DNA of 30,967 bases, from assembly GCA_964611645.1 (NCBI GenBank), contig CAZTAO010000058.1, positions 1-30,967 of the forward strand, written 5' to 3'. Position 1 is the stretch's first letter. Each line of letters opens with the position of its first letter. Of this stretch, positions 23,455 through 30,913 are shown piece by piece. The notes beneath the pieces were generated by a model. That model worked only from the letters and a program-made list of their open reading frames with translations, did not search any database and was not told the origin of the DNA. Source of the DNA: CAZTAO01 sp964611645 (GTDB lineage Bacteria > Armatimonadota > UBA5829). A program made the position numbers and the translations under genes.

Positions 23455-25601
23455 TCCCCCCCCGCCTTCCCCTCAGCCAAAGAAGCCTTCCCCGTCTCCC
23501 CCACCTGCCGGTAAGCCTTCGCGATGAGTTTGTAGCTGTCGATAAGAAGCTGCAGACGGTCGCGTTCTTCATCTTGAGACAGCGATCCCGTCGCTCTGGC
23601 TATCTGGAGGTACTTGGTCTCGCTCCTCCAACTCTCCAGCCTGGATATTGCCGGCTCCAGCTCCTTGATGGACTCGTGTGGGTTGCCTGCCGCCATTGCT
23701 TTTTTGGCGAAGTAGGAGTGGGCGAATGCGTATCTCACATCCACCATCTCCGGCACGCCTTTCAACTGCTCGTAGGGGGTGTTTTCCGTGGCCAACAGGT
23801 CTCGGAGAGCTTGCTCGTATTCGATGGTTCTTCCTTGCTTCTGGTAAGCTTCGGCGAGTGTGTAGATGATCTGGGTGGACTTGGGCGCATAGCGTTGCGC
23901 TTGTCTCAGAGACTCAATTGCCTCCTGCAGCTTGCCGGTTCTCAGTAGCATCATGCCCTGGGCGAAGTAGTTCTGGCCGTCCTTGGGGGCGAGCCTGATA
24001 GCCTCCGCGAACTCCCTGTCCGATTCGCTCGGATCACTCACCGACAACAGCTTGCCCAGTTCCCGGTGATCTTCCGGATTGAGCGGGCTGAGTTTCGACG
24101 CAGCGCGGTATGATTCCGTCAGGGATGACACATTCCCGGTGCTGTAAGCGTAGGCAAGCTGTTCAGGGCTCGGCGCGGTGTAGTCGGCCCCATATTGGGT
24201 GGCGGCAACAACCGCCAGAGCGAGAAACGCCGCCGCCCAGGCTACTCTTGGCGCAATCTTCGGACTGCTTGTAGCTATCTTCTTACCTGAAAGCAGCACC
24301 CCCGCCAGAATCCAGAAGGGCAGCCAGATGCCGAGTATGTACCAGTCGGAATCAACAAGGTTCCGCGCCATTGAAGCCGCCAGCCCGCCTGCGATCCCCG
24401 CGCTCAGGACAGGCCACGATTGCGGCGTGACCAGTTGGTCGATGAATGCGAACTTATCCGGCTGTGGCTGCTTACCCTTCTTGACAGGTTGAGGAGTCGG
24501 CGTCGGGATTTGCTCCGCATCCGGTAGAAAGGCCGGTCTCACAACGCACATCGCCAGAACTGCAAGAAACACTATGAGCGCAGGCACGCCGTTCTCGGCG
24601 GCAAACTGCAGGTAGGCCTGGTGGGCGTGCTTGGTTGTGCCTGCGATGGTGTAGCGAGGGTAGGCGGTCTCGAATGTGCCGGGGCCGGTGCCGAGGATGG
24701 GGTTAGCCTTGATCATCCCGACAGTGGCCTTCCAGGTGTAAATCCGGAAAGTGGTAGAATGGGCCTGCGCCCCGCCGGACTGCGCTTCGCCAACCCTCGT
24801 TCTTAGCGACGCAGAGAAAACCACCAAAACCAGAACGCCAACAATGGCGGCCGTCACCACAGCCCTGCGGTTCACGATCTTCCAACCGCCCCGCCAGAGC
24901 GCAAGGCCGACAAACACCACCATTCCGACCACACCTGCAACGATGCCGAACTTGGCGGCTGTCAGGAGCAGGCAAGCCAATTCCACTCCAAAAGCCACAA
25001 ATGCCACAACCGCTGCCGTTCCACGCTGAGTAACGCAGTATGCCAAGGTCACGGGCAGGACAAGCACGATGAAGCCGGAGAAGAAGTTGGGGTTGGCGAA
25101 CGTTCCAAAGAGGCGGTTCTCGTCTGTCGGGTGCATTAACGCCTGCCAGAAAGATGACCCCCCGCCGGAGTTGATTGCGAAGTCCCGAATGGCAAACAGG
25201 CACACCGCGAACGCCGTCAGCGACACAACCATCAGCAGAGCCGCCCGAAATCGCCCATCCATTCCCAGCTTGGTAGCCACCCAGAAACCCGCCAGCCCCG
25301 AGGCAAAGAGCAAAATCTCCCTGATTCCGGGGTAAGCAGACTCTCCCAGCAGGCAAGATACGATCATCAGCACGAACAGAATGCCCCACACCACGCCGTA
25401 CGGCAAAGACAATGCCCCATTCTTCGACCCCGCGCGCTTCTGCAGCGAAGCAACTGTCAGGATCAGAATGCCCAGCAAAGCCAGAAGCTCGATAAGCGGG
25501 TAGGGAGGGGAGTCGGTCAATCCACCGATAGTTGGGGCCAGCACCGCAGCCAGAGCCAGCAGGGCAAATGATGCAGTATCGGGAACGCTCTTCTTGAACA
25601 T
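23451..25601 (-). CDS. O-antigen ligase-like membrane protein with C-terminal TPRs
   Basis: A 716-residue protein. About residues 10-460 contain many membrane segments and the Wzy_C/O-antigen ligase signature in the large loop (GTGPGTFETAYPRY, then HAHQAYLQFAAENG). From about residue 490 onward are tetratricopeptide repeats (for example LNPEDHRELGKLL, APKDGQNYFAQGMMLLRTGKLQEAIESL, APKSTQIIYTLAEAYQKQGR). This ligase-plus-TPR layout is known for periplasmic transferases that attach glycans to lipid or protein; the substrate here is unknown. ATG 25601 is preferred, with AGGTGG at 25612-25607; a GTG at 25610 lies within that ribosome site. It is on the opposite strand to all neighbours and has its own extended -10 promoter. 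It would be a second Wzy/ligase-family protein beside the EPS polymerase. Confidence 0.82.
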   Translation of the reverse strand: MFKKSVPDTASFALLALAAVLAPTIGGLTDSPPYPLIELLALLGILILTVASLQKRAGSKNGALSLPYGVVWGILFVLMIVSCLLGESAYPGIREILLFASGLAGFWVATKLGMDGRFRAALLMVVSLTAFAVCLFAIRDFAINSGGGSSFWQALMHPTDENRLFGTFANPNFFSGFIVLVLPVTLAYCVTQRGTAAVVAFVAFGVELACLLLTAAKFGIVAGVVGMVVFVGLALWRGGWKIVNRRAVVTAAIVGVLVLVVFSASLRTRVGEAQSGGAQAHSTTFRIYTWKATVGMIKANPILGTGPGTFETAYPRYTIAGTTKHAHQAYLQFAAENGVPALIVFLAVLAMCVVRPAFLPDAEQIPTPTPQPVKKGKQPQPDKFAFIDQLVTPQSWPVLSAGIAGGLAASMARNLVDSDWYILGIWLPFWILAGVLLSGKKIATSSPKIAPRVAWAAAFLALAVVAATQYGADYTAPSPEQLAYAYSTGNVSSLTESYRAASKLSPLNPEDHRELGKLLSVSDPSESDREFAEAIRLAPKDGQNYFAQGMMLLRTGKLQEAIESLRQAQRYAPKSTQIIYTLAEAYQKQGRTIEYEQALRDLLATENTPYEQLKGVPEMVDVRYAFAHSYFAKKAMAAGNPHESIKELEPAISRLESWRSETKYLQIARATGSLSQDEERDRLQLLIDSYKLIAKAYRQVGETGKASLAEGKAGGD

Positions 25602-25627
25602 ATCCACCACCTGATGATAGTAAGCTA

Positions 25628-25636
25628 ATTATATCA
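25628..25636 (-). promoter_or_regulatory. Extended -10 promoter of the ligase-like gene
   Basis: Reading on the minus strand, TGATATAAT (25636 down to 25628) is a perfect extended -10 element. No good -35 is seen, as is common with extended -10 promoters. Transcription would begin near 25621, about 20 bases before the ATG. Confidence 0.5.
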
Positions 25637-25656
25637 GGTGTTGGGTTCTAGGCAGT

Positions 25657-25704
25657 AACCCCGCAGGGGTTTTGTGATTACAGCACGGGGATTCATCCCC
25701 GTGC
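25657..25704. repeat. Two stacked palindromes in a divergent gene gap
   Basis: AACCCC-GCA-GGGGTT (25657-25671) is followed by TT, so on the plus strand it ends in TTTT. Twelve bases later comes a 10-bp perfect palindrome, GCACGGGGAT-TC-ATCCCCGTGC (25683-25704). The pair resembles a dispersed intergenic repeat of the REP type. It lies upstream of both divergent genes, so it is more likely repeat or operator than terminator. Confidence 0.7.
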
Positions 25705-25715
25705 GAAAGGTGAAG

Positions 25716-25744
25716 TTGACTCAGACCCACTCACGCAGTAGAGT
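25716..25744 (+). promoter_or_regulatory. Promoter placing the start point at the ATG
   Basis: TTGACT (25716-25721, five of six) and TAGAGT (25739-25744, four of six) are 17 bp apart. The predicted first transcribed base is around 25751, the A of the ATG of the dehydrogenase gene. No ribosome site is visible upstream of that ATG, in agreement with a leaderless message. Confidence 0.45.
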
Positions 25745-25750
25745 TGTAGC

Positions 25751-26755
25751 ATGCAAAAACCCAGAATCGCAATGCTGACCACCATAGAAATGACCGCGAA
25801 AGCCTTCGCCGCCGCCACCATCGCCCGGATGGCGGATGCTTTCGATCTTGTGAGTTCGCCGTTTGAGACGGCGGAAGTTGGTATCATCAAGGACATTATC
25901 TCAGGCGCTGACGGCTGCGTTACCAGTTGGGGCACCTGCCAGTTGACCGCGGAGATTCTCGACGCGGCCCCGAACCTCAAGATCATCTGCCATGCGGCGG
26001 GAAGCGTGAAGCCTATTGTGTGCGAGGCGGTGTGGGATCGTGGGATCACTGTCACCAGCGCAGCCGCGGCAATTGCGTTTGGCGTTGCAGAACACACCCT
26101 CGGCCTGATGCTCTCCACGATGAAGCGGACCTACTGGATGAATGACATAATCCACAACGGCGGATGGCAGGACAAAGAAGAGATGGGCCGTGTGGTGGAG
26201 ATATACGGGATCACGGTGGGCGTGGTCGGAGCGGGCCATGTAGGCAGGCGGTTCATGGAACTGCTGTGCAACTTTGACCTCAACGTCGTAGTCTACGACC
26301 CGTTTCTGGCCGCCGACGAGGCGCAAGCCCTGGGCGCAGCGAAAGTGGAGAACCTTGACGAGTTGGTTTCACGCTCAGATGTGCTCTCCCTGCACGCGCC
26401 GTCCATCCCCGAAACCCATCACATGCTCGATGCAAGGCGGCTGAGTAAGATCAAGGACGGGGCGATACTCATCAACACCGCTCGCGGCAGCCTCATCGAC
26501 GAAAGCGCCCTCTACAACGAACTCAAAAAAGGCCGATTTACAGCCTGCCTGGATGTCACCGATCCCGAACCGCCGGAGGCCGACAACCCATTGCGGTCGC
26601 TGAGCAACGTCATATTCACTCCCCACATCGCCGGAGCAGTGGCGAACAACACAATGCGCCTGGGCAAACTGGCGGCGGATGAACTGGAGCGCTTCTTCAC
26701 TGGCCGCGAACAACTGTATCCTGTGACCAGGGAAGATCTTGCAAGGGTGGCCTGA
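25751..26755 (+). CDS. D-2-hydroxyacid dehydrogenase (phosphoglycerate dehydrogenase-like)
   Basis: NAD-dependent 2-hydroxyacid dehydrogenase of 334 residues. The dinucleotide-binding motif is G160-x-G162-xx-G165 (VGAGHVGRR). The catalytic triad is complete: R245 in NTARGSL, E273 in DPEPP and H292 in TPHIAG. The N-terminal part forms the split substrate domain. It lacks the ACT domain of full serine-pathway enzymes, and the substrate-domain sequence (CHAAGSVKP) is not the usual serA form. The physiological substrate is therefore open; many such copies in environmental bacteria act on sugar acids. No ribosome site is seen and a promoter is positioned to begin at the ATG itself. It is transcribed divergently from the ligase-like gene. 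Confidence 0.88.
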   Translation: MQKPRIAMLTTIEMTAKAFAAATIARMADAFDLVSSPFETAEVGIIKDIISGADGCVTSWGTCQLTAEILDAAPNLKIICHAAGSVKPIVCEAVWDRGITVTSAAAAIAFGVAEHTLGLMLSTMKRTYWMNDIIHNGGWQDKEEMGRVVEIYGITVGVVGAGHVGRRFMELLCNFDLNVVVYDPFLAADEAQALGAAKVENLDELVSRSDVLSLHAPSIPETHHMLDARRLSKIKDGAILINTARGSLIDESALYNELKKGRFTACLDVTDPEPPEADNPLRSLSNVIFTPHIAGAVANNTMRLGKLAADELERFFTGREQLYPVTREDLARVA

Positions 26756-26760
26756 TTCGT

Positions 26761-26790
26761 TTGCGCCTCGGCCAGCCATCGTGTCATAAT
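26761..26790 (+). promoter_or_regulatory. Possible promoter of the secreted 594-residue protein
   Basis: TGTCATAAT (26782-26790) is an extended -10 with one mismatch in the hexamer. An upstream TTGCGC (26761-26766) gives an 18-bp spacing but only three of six matches. The following AAGGAGG (26804-26810) is a strong ribosome site for GTG 26818. Confidence 0.4.
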
Positions 26791-26817
26791 TGTAGCCTAC
26801 ACTAAGGAGGCGCAATT

Positions 26818-28602
26818 GTGGCCAGATATGTGATTCTTTTGCTTGCTATCATCCTCGGGCTTGGTCTCTGCGGGAGTTTGTCTGCCGCCTCGCCGCACAT
26901 TGGCCCCACCATGGACCCCCTCACGGGGATCTATTGGGCAACGCTGGATCTGGGCAGGTCGGTGGTATTGACCGCCACGCTCGAAGCTCCCTCCGAGCCG
27001 GAGAATGGCACGTGTATGGCGGGCTTCGCGGCCCGAAAGACGTCGGCCGTAAAGGACGACATACCTGACGGAAGTGTGGTGTATATATCGATTCGCGCCG
27101 TCAGCTCCGGGCAATGCGAGATGGTCCTCGATGCCACCGACGGCGTCGCCCACAGCCGCTGCACTCTCATCAAGATTCCGTCGGGCAAGTCCTACGAAGT
27201 CAGATTGACAGTCCTGCCATGCGAAGGCCGTTTCGTGGCCCACGGCGAATACAGGGTCGTCGGAACGGAGGATTGGGTTCCGATCATAGACTCATCGGAG
27301 TCACCATCCTCGCCCGGCGGCGTGTGGCACAGTGGCAAGACATATGTATGCGCGCCGGCAGAGTTCGCCCCGAACTATAGCTGCGCGTCCAGATGGGAGC
27401 TCCGCCCTGTTACTGCAACCAGTGAGAAGTGCCTTGTGCCCAGCCGCAAGTTCGCCAGGCGGGACATCAACAAGCACCCGTTTACCGTGGTCGAGTATAG
27501 CTGGACCACCGTGGACACCAAGTATTACCACGACAACCTCCGCCAGGTCGAGAGAGCGCCGTTCGATGGCCGCAGCGTGTTCATTGCGGACCCCAGGCTG
27601 CCGCACGGCTCGGTGCTGAGCGGGGCGGGCAGGGGGGACTTCGGCTGGGAGGTCTTCCAAAACAAGAAGCTGGGTTGGGAGGTCGTTGCCCCGGCGATTG
27701 AGGACATGAAGACTGCTAAGTCAAAGTCACTTCGCAGCAATTACCTTGTATGCACATCATTCCTGCCCGGCGGATATATGAACTGGTTCGATGACCAGTG
27801 GTGGGCCAACATAGCAAACAATGCCAGGCTGCTGGGAACGGCGGCAAAGCGGGGCGGGTTTGAGGGGATTATGTTCGACCCGGAGGAATACGGCTGCGAC
27901 TTCTGGGCGCACCAGCCTTTGTTGACGAAGCCGGAATATGCGGGTAAGAGTTATGAGGAAGTGCGGGACAAGGTGCGGCAGAGGGGGAGGGAGTTCGCCA
28001 GGGCGCTCAATGCTGGCTACCCCGGAATCCGAATCTGGAGCCTGCTCGCATGGGACCAGATATATACTTTCCGAACCAAGAACAAGGCGGAGTTGAAAGA
28101 TGCATGGGGCACGCTCACAATCCCGTTCCTGGACGGCATACTAGAGGGTTCCGATGACAAGACTATAATCATCGATGGCATCGAGGGTGGGTATTACCTC
28201 AATGCCCTGCCGGATTTTGTTGCCCGCGCCAAGAACGTGAAAGAGAAGGGGATTGGCCTGAGCGATGTGCCGGAACTCTTCAAGAAGAAAGTGCGAACAG
28301 GCTTTGGCATATACCTGGACCGCAACCAGAAGTGGGATCCGGTCAACATTCAGGACAACTACTGGACACCGAAGCGGTTGGAGGATGTTATCTACTATGC
28401 CCTGATAGCATCGGACGGTTTTGTATGGCTGTGGAACGAACGCCCGACCTGGCTGATCAGTTCGGTGGATGAAAAACTGGGCGGGGGAACAGACTTCGGC
28501 GCGCCGAGCAGAAATGAGATCATCAAACCCGTGCCCAAGGTCTACTGGCAGTCTCTAGCCAAAGCCAAGGTTCGGGCGACGAAATGGTTGAAGGGGAAGT
28601 AG
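26818..28602 (+). CDS. Secreted protein with a possible glycosidase-like C-terminal half
   Basis: A 594-residue protein exported by a signal peptide (MARYVILLLAIILGLGLCGS, probable cleavage near residue 25). Residues about 25-210 look like a beta-rich binding domain with several cysteines and repeated short strands. Residues about 220-594 read like a TIM-barrel: alternating hydrophobic strands and helices, with acidic clusters at strand ends such as GIMFDPEEYGCDFW (D354, E356, E357) and later IIIDGIEGGYYLN. Tryptophans are frequent, as in carbohydrate-active proteins (NWFDDQWWAN, WLWNERPTW). I cannot name a glycoside hydrolase family, so catalysis is an inference. GTG 26818 follows AAGGAGG at 26804-26810. 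It could trim or remodel extracellular polysaccharide. Confidence 0.72.
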   Translation: MARYVILLLAIILGLGLCGSLSAASPHIGPTMDPLTGIYWATLDLGRSVVLTATLEAPSEPENGTCMAGFAARKTSAVKDDIPDGSVVYISIRAVSSGQCEMVLDATDGVAHSRCTLIKIPSGKSYEVRLTVLPCEGRFVAHGEYRVVGTEDWVPIIDSSESPSSPGGVWHSGKTYVCAPAEFAPNYSCASRWELRPVTATSEKCLVPSRKFARRDINKHPFTVVEYSWTTVDTKYYHDNLRQVERAPFDGRSVFIADPRLPHGSVLSGAGRGDFGWEVFQNKKLGWEVVAPAIEDMKTAKSKSLRSNYLVCTSFLPGGYMNWFDDQWWANIANNARLLGTAAKRGGFEGIMFDPEEYGCDFWAHQPLLTKPEYAGKSYEEVRDKVRQRGREFARALNAGYPGIRIWSLLAWDQIYTFRTKNKAELKDAWGTLTIPFLDGILEGSDDKTIIIDGIEGGYYLNALPDFVARAKNVKEKGIGLSDVPELFKKKVRTGFGIYLDRNQKWDPVNIQDNYWTPKRLEDVIYYALIASDGFVWLWNERPTWLISSVDEKLGGGTDFGAPSRNEIIKPVPKVYWQSLAKAKVRATKWLKGK

Positions 28603-28728
28603 ACACGCAAGCCCCTCTAACCATGGCAAGACGCAGAAAGCTCTCATCACGAAAATGGTGATTGCTTTTCGTTCCGGCTTCGTCGGCTTAGGGTGACTAC
28701 GTGTGATATCTGACAATGGAGACAGTAA

Positions 28729-29907
28729 ATGCAGATAATCGAAACTGGCGGGGTGCCGATAAAGAGTTGGTGCAGGTACTGTGAGGCTGGCACTATGGAG
28801 CAGGCAAAGCACCTGGCGCGGCTGCCTTTTGCCTTCCACCACGTCTGCCTGATGCCCGATGCCCACGAGGGCTACGGCATGCCCATCGGTGGGGTGTTGG
28901 GGGCGATGGGGATGGTGATCCCTAACGCTGTGGGGGTGGATATCGGCTGCGGAATGTGCGCGGCTGGGACCGACCTGAGCTTCATCGACACCAACACCCT
29001 CAAGGCAATAATGAGCGATATCCGCACCACCGTTCCCCTGGGATTCTCCCGACACAAGAGCGCGCAGGATGAGCACCTGATGCCGAAGTTCGAGAAGGGT
29101 GAGACATATCCGGTCATACTGGGCGATGGTGGGGGCAAGGGAGAGTTTGGGTCTAGCCAGACCCAGATCGGGACCCTGGGCGGCGGCAACCACTTCATCG
29201 AAATCCAGAAGGGCAGCGACAGAAGAATCTGGCTGATGGTGCATTCGGGGAGCCGCAACGTCGGCAAGCAGGTCTGCGATTTCCACAACCGCCGCGCCTC
29301 CGACCTCAACGAAAGGCTCAAAGACCCGATCCCCAAGCAGTGGCAGTTGGCAGCGCTTCGGGTGGACTCCGATGAGGGGCAGGAATACCTGCGGGAGATG
29401 AACTGGTGCCTGGACTTCGCCCGGGCCAACCGCGCGCTAATGATGAGCCGGATTATGAAGATAGTCACCGAGCACAGCGGCGCGCAGTTCGACCCCGCCT
29501 TCGACATCCACCACAACTACGCCTCCAGGGAGACCCATTTCGGGGTAGAGGTGATAGTCCATCGCAAGGGCGCGACCAGCGCCCGAGAGGGCCAGCTTGG
29601 CATAATCCCGGGCTCGCAGGGGACGAAGTCTTACATAGTGCGGGGCAAGGGCAACCCGGAGTCGTTTATGTCCTGCTCCCACGGTGCGGGCCGCAAAATG
29701 GGCCGAAAGGAAGCAGTGCGCACCCTGAACCTGGATGAAGAGAAGCGCAGGCTGGACAAGCAAGGCATCCTCCACGCCATCCGAGGCAAACAAGACCTCG
29801 AAGAAGCCGCCTCCGCCTACAAAGACATAGACCAGGTAATGGCCGACCAGCAGGACCTGGTCAAGATAGAAGTAACATTGCAGCCGCTGGCGGTGGTGAA
29901 AGGGTAA
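28729..29907 (+). CDS. rtcB: RtcB-family RNA ligase
   Basis: GTP- and Mn-dependent ligase that joins RNA 2',3'-cyclic phosphate (or 3'-phosphate) ends to 5'-hydroxyl ends, used in RNA repair and in tRNA splicing where introns exist. Metal-binding residues include D71 and C74 in VDIGCGM, and histidines in GGGNHFIE and FDIHHNYA. The guanylylated histidine is H318 in SCSHGAGRKMGR. HSGSRNVGK and MPDAHEGYGMPIGG are also diagnostic. The length, 392 residues, is normal for bacterial RtcB (about 400) and shorter than the archaeal form. ATG 28729 follows GGAGA at 28718-28722. No rtcA, rtcR, archease or tRNA gene is nearby, so it appears as a lone gene. Confidence 0.95.
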   Translation: MQIIETGGVPIKSWCRYCEAGTMEQAKHLARLPFAFHHVCLMPDAHEGYGMPIGGVLGAMGMVIPNAVGVDIGCGMCAAGTDLSFIDTNTLKAIMSDIRTTVPLGFSRHKSAQDEHLMPKFEKGETYPVILGDGGGKGEFGSSQTQIGTLGGGNHFIEIQKGSDRRIWLMVHSGSRNVGKQVCDFHNRRASDLNERLKDPIPKQWQLAALRVDSDEGQEYLREMNWCLDFARANRALMMSRIMKIVTEHSGAQFDPAFDIHHNYASRETHFGVEVIVHRKGATSAREGQLGIIPGSQGTKSYIVRGKGNPESFMSCSHGAGRKMGRKEAVRTLNLDEEKRRLDKQGILHAIRGKQDLEEAASAYKDIDQVMADQQDLVKIEVTLQPLAVVKG

Positions 29908-29910
29908 TCG

Positions 29911-29943
29911 CGAAGGGCGCGAAAAGGGCGAAGGGCGCGAAAA
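29911..29943. repeat. 15-bp direct repeat
   Basis: CGAAGGGCGCGAAAA occurs twice (29911-29925 and 29929-29943) separated by GGG, a period of 18. It begins three bases after the rtcB stop and runs into repeat A copy 3. Confidence 0.85.
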
Positions 29944-29945
29944 CC

Positions 29946-29989
29946 CCCTCTCCTGGGGGAGAGGGTTGGGGAGAGGGCGCAGCGTATCG
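29946..29989. repeat. Dispersed hairpin repeat A, copy 3
   Basis: CCCTCTCC-TGGG-GGAGAGGG stem with a slightly different tail (GGGGAGAGGGCGC, then GTATCG). Same orientation as copies 1 and 2. It follows the rtcB gene and may be used as a terminator substitute there. Confidence 0.85.
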
Positions 29990-30706
29990 ATTGCGCAATG
30001 CGGTATGTGTTGTGAACAATGGTAGCGATATGGGCCGGTAAGACACGGTGCAGTAATGAGACCGATTGCGTGGGTTTGTGTCGGCTTTGTGCTGTCTGAT
30101 CTGTTTTCGGCCTTGGGTTGGTTGGGTGGTGGGGCGCGTGGGTTTTGGTGGCTCAGGCGTGGATTTGGGAGGCAGGTGTCTATGGCTGGGTATCCCCGTG
30201 AGGGGAGCGCGTTTATCTGGCTGCGTGCCAGGTTAAGAAAAGCATCGATGCTTAGCGTGCACTTGGTTTGTTCCACTATTACGTGTGGACTCCCCCTTGT
30301 CTGCCTCGCCCGTCGGCGGTTCAGGGGCAAGGAGGGCTCGTTTCAGACGACCTGCCTTCCAAAAGCCTAAGACCCAATATTGAGTTGCCAATATATAGTT
30401 ATTGTTTCTTCAGCCGGTCTGGGCAAGGGTGGTTTCCCTGGTCCGGAGTGGCCATCCCCCAACCAGCCGCCCCGCCTTCCCCGCCGAGAAAATGTACCTC
30501 CATAATTACAAGGCAACTCATGGGGCGTTTTGTTCACTAGTTTTGGGGAAGTTTTTTTGAGTTTTTTTGTACAGGCTCGGGAAGGGGGGGGATAGGACCT
30601 AATTGGGCCGATGTGCGGGGCTGCCGCCCCGGCTCCGGCTGCAAGCAACCGAGCAACGGAACCTCCCGGCCAGAAGGTCCCCACTGCCCTGAATGCTCTT
30701 CGACTG
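29990..30706. other. Gene-poor stretch with hairpins and poly-T runs
   Basis: About 700 bp in which I see no convincing gene. A 104-codon plus-strand frame (30056-30370) has no ribosome site and an odd, tryptophan-rich composition. Visible structure includes TCCCC-GTGA-GGGGA (30193-30206, a GNRA-type tetraloop), the 14-bp palindrome AAGCATCGATGCTT (30240-30253), CCTTG/CAAGG arms around 30296-30333, and two T7 runs (30552-30558, 30562-30568) in a 10-bp period. GGGGC-TGCC-GCCCC lies near 30616. The base composition differs from the coding part. It could be a decayed mobile element or hold a structured RNA. Confidence 0.4.
30486..30512 (+). repeat. Decayed copy of the IS-end motif
   Basis: GAAAATGTACC (30488-30498) followed by TCC and ATAATTAC repeats the motif seen at the right edge of the window (GAAAATGTACCA, then ATTAC). 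It has the same orientation as the edge copies, about 440 bp earlier. This suggests an older IS21-type end. Confidence 0.4.
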
Positions 30707-30913
30707 ATGGTGAACTACTGGCACCAGTGTCTCATCGCGGCGTTGGGTCTGTATCGCGGTTTGGAGAAGAAGCCTGATAGCGAGAATATCCTGGGGGATG
30801 AGAGCCGCGCCTTGTCACGTTTCTTCAGTTGCTGTGATGCCGTTCGTGGGCATTCGTACTACGCAACTCTCGATCTCTCATATGTGGGCCTCTCTGGTTG
30901 CGTGCTAGAGAAT
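30707..30913 (+). pseudogene. Possible gene fragment cut by the IS end
   Basis: An open frame from ATG 30707 (extendable upstream to 30611) encodes about 69 residues up to the start of the IS-end repeats, containing a cysteine pair and a tyrosine-rich stretch (FFSCCDAVRGHSYYATLDLS). The frame then runs into the IS repeats and stops at 30955, so the native C-terminus would be lost. I do not recognise the protein and see no good ribosome site, so this may be chance. Confidence 0.25.

Noticed and set aside
28650..28671. CGAAAA/TTTTCG hairpin between the secreted protein and rtcB
   Set aside because: The stem is short and AT-rich with a 10-base loop and could easily be chance.
29437..30330. A 297-codon open frame on the minus strand
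   Set aside because: It runs through the rtcB 3' end, the 15-bp repeats and repeat A. Its product is proline/arginine-rich low-complexity sequence typical of translated intergenic repeats.
30056..30370. A 104-codon plus-strand frame
   Set aside because: No ribosome site, unusual tryptophan- and arginine-rich composition and no known domain. The DNA has hairpins instead.
30541..30570. Two T7 runs as a Rho-independent terminator
   Set aside because: No GC-rich stem lies directly before the T-runs on the plus strand, so a standard terminator is not supported.
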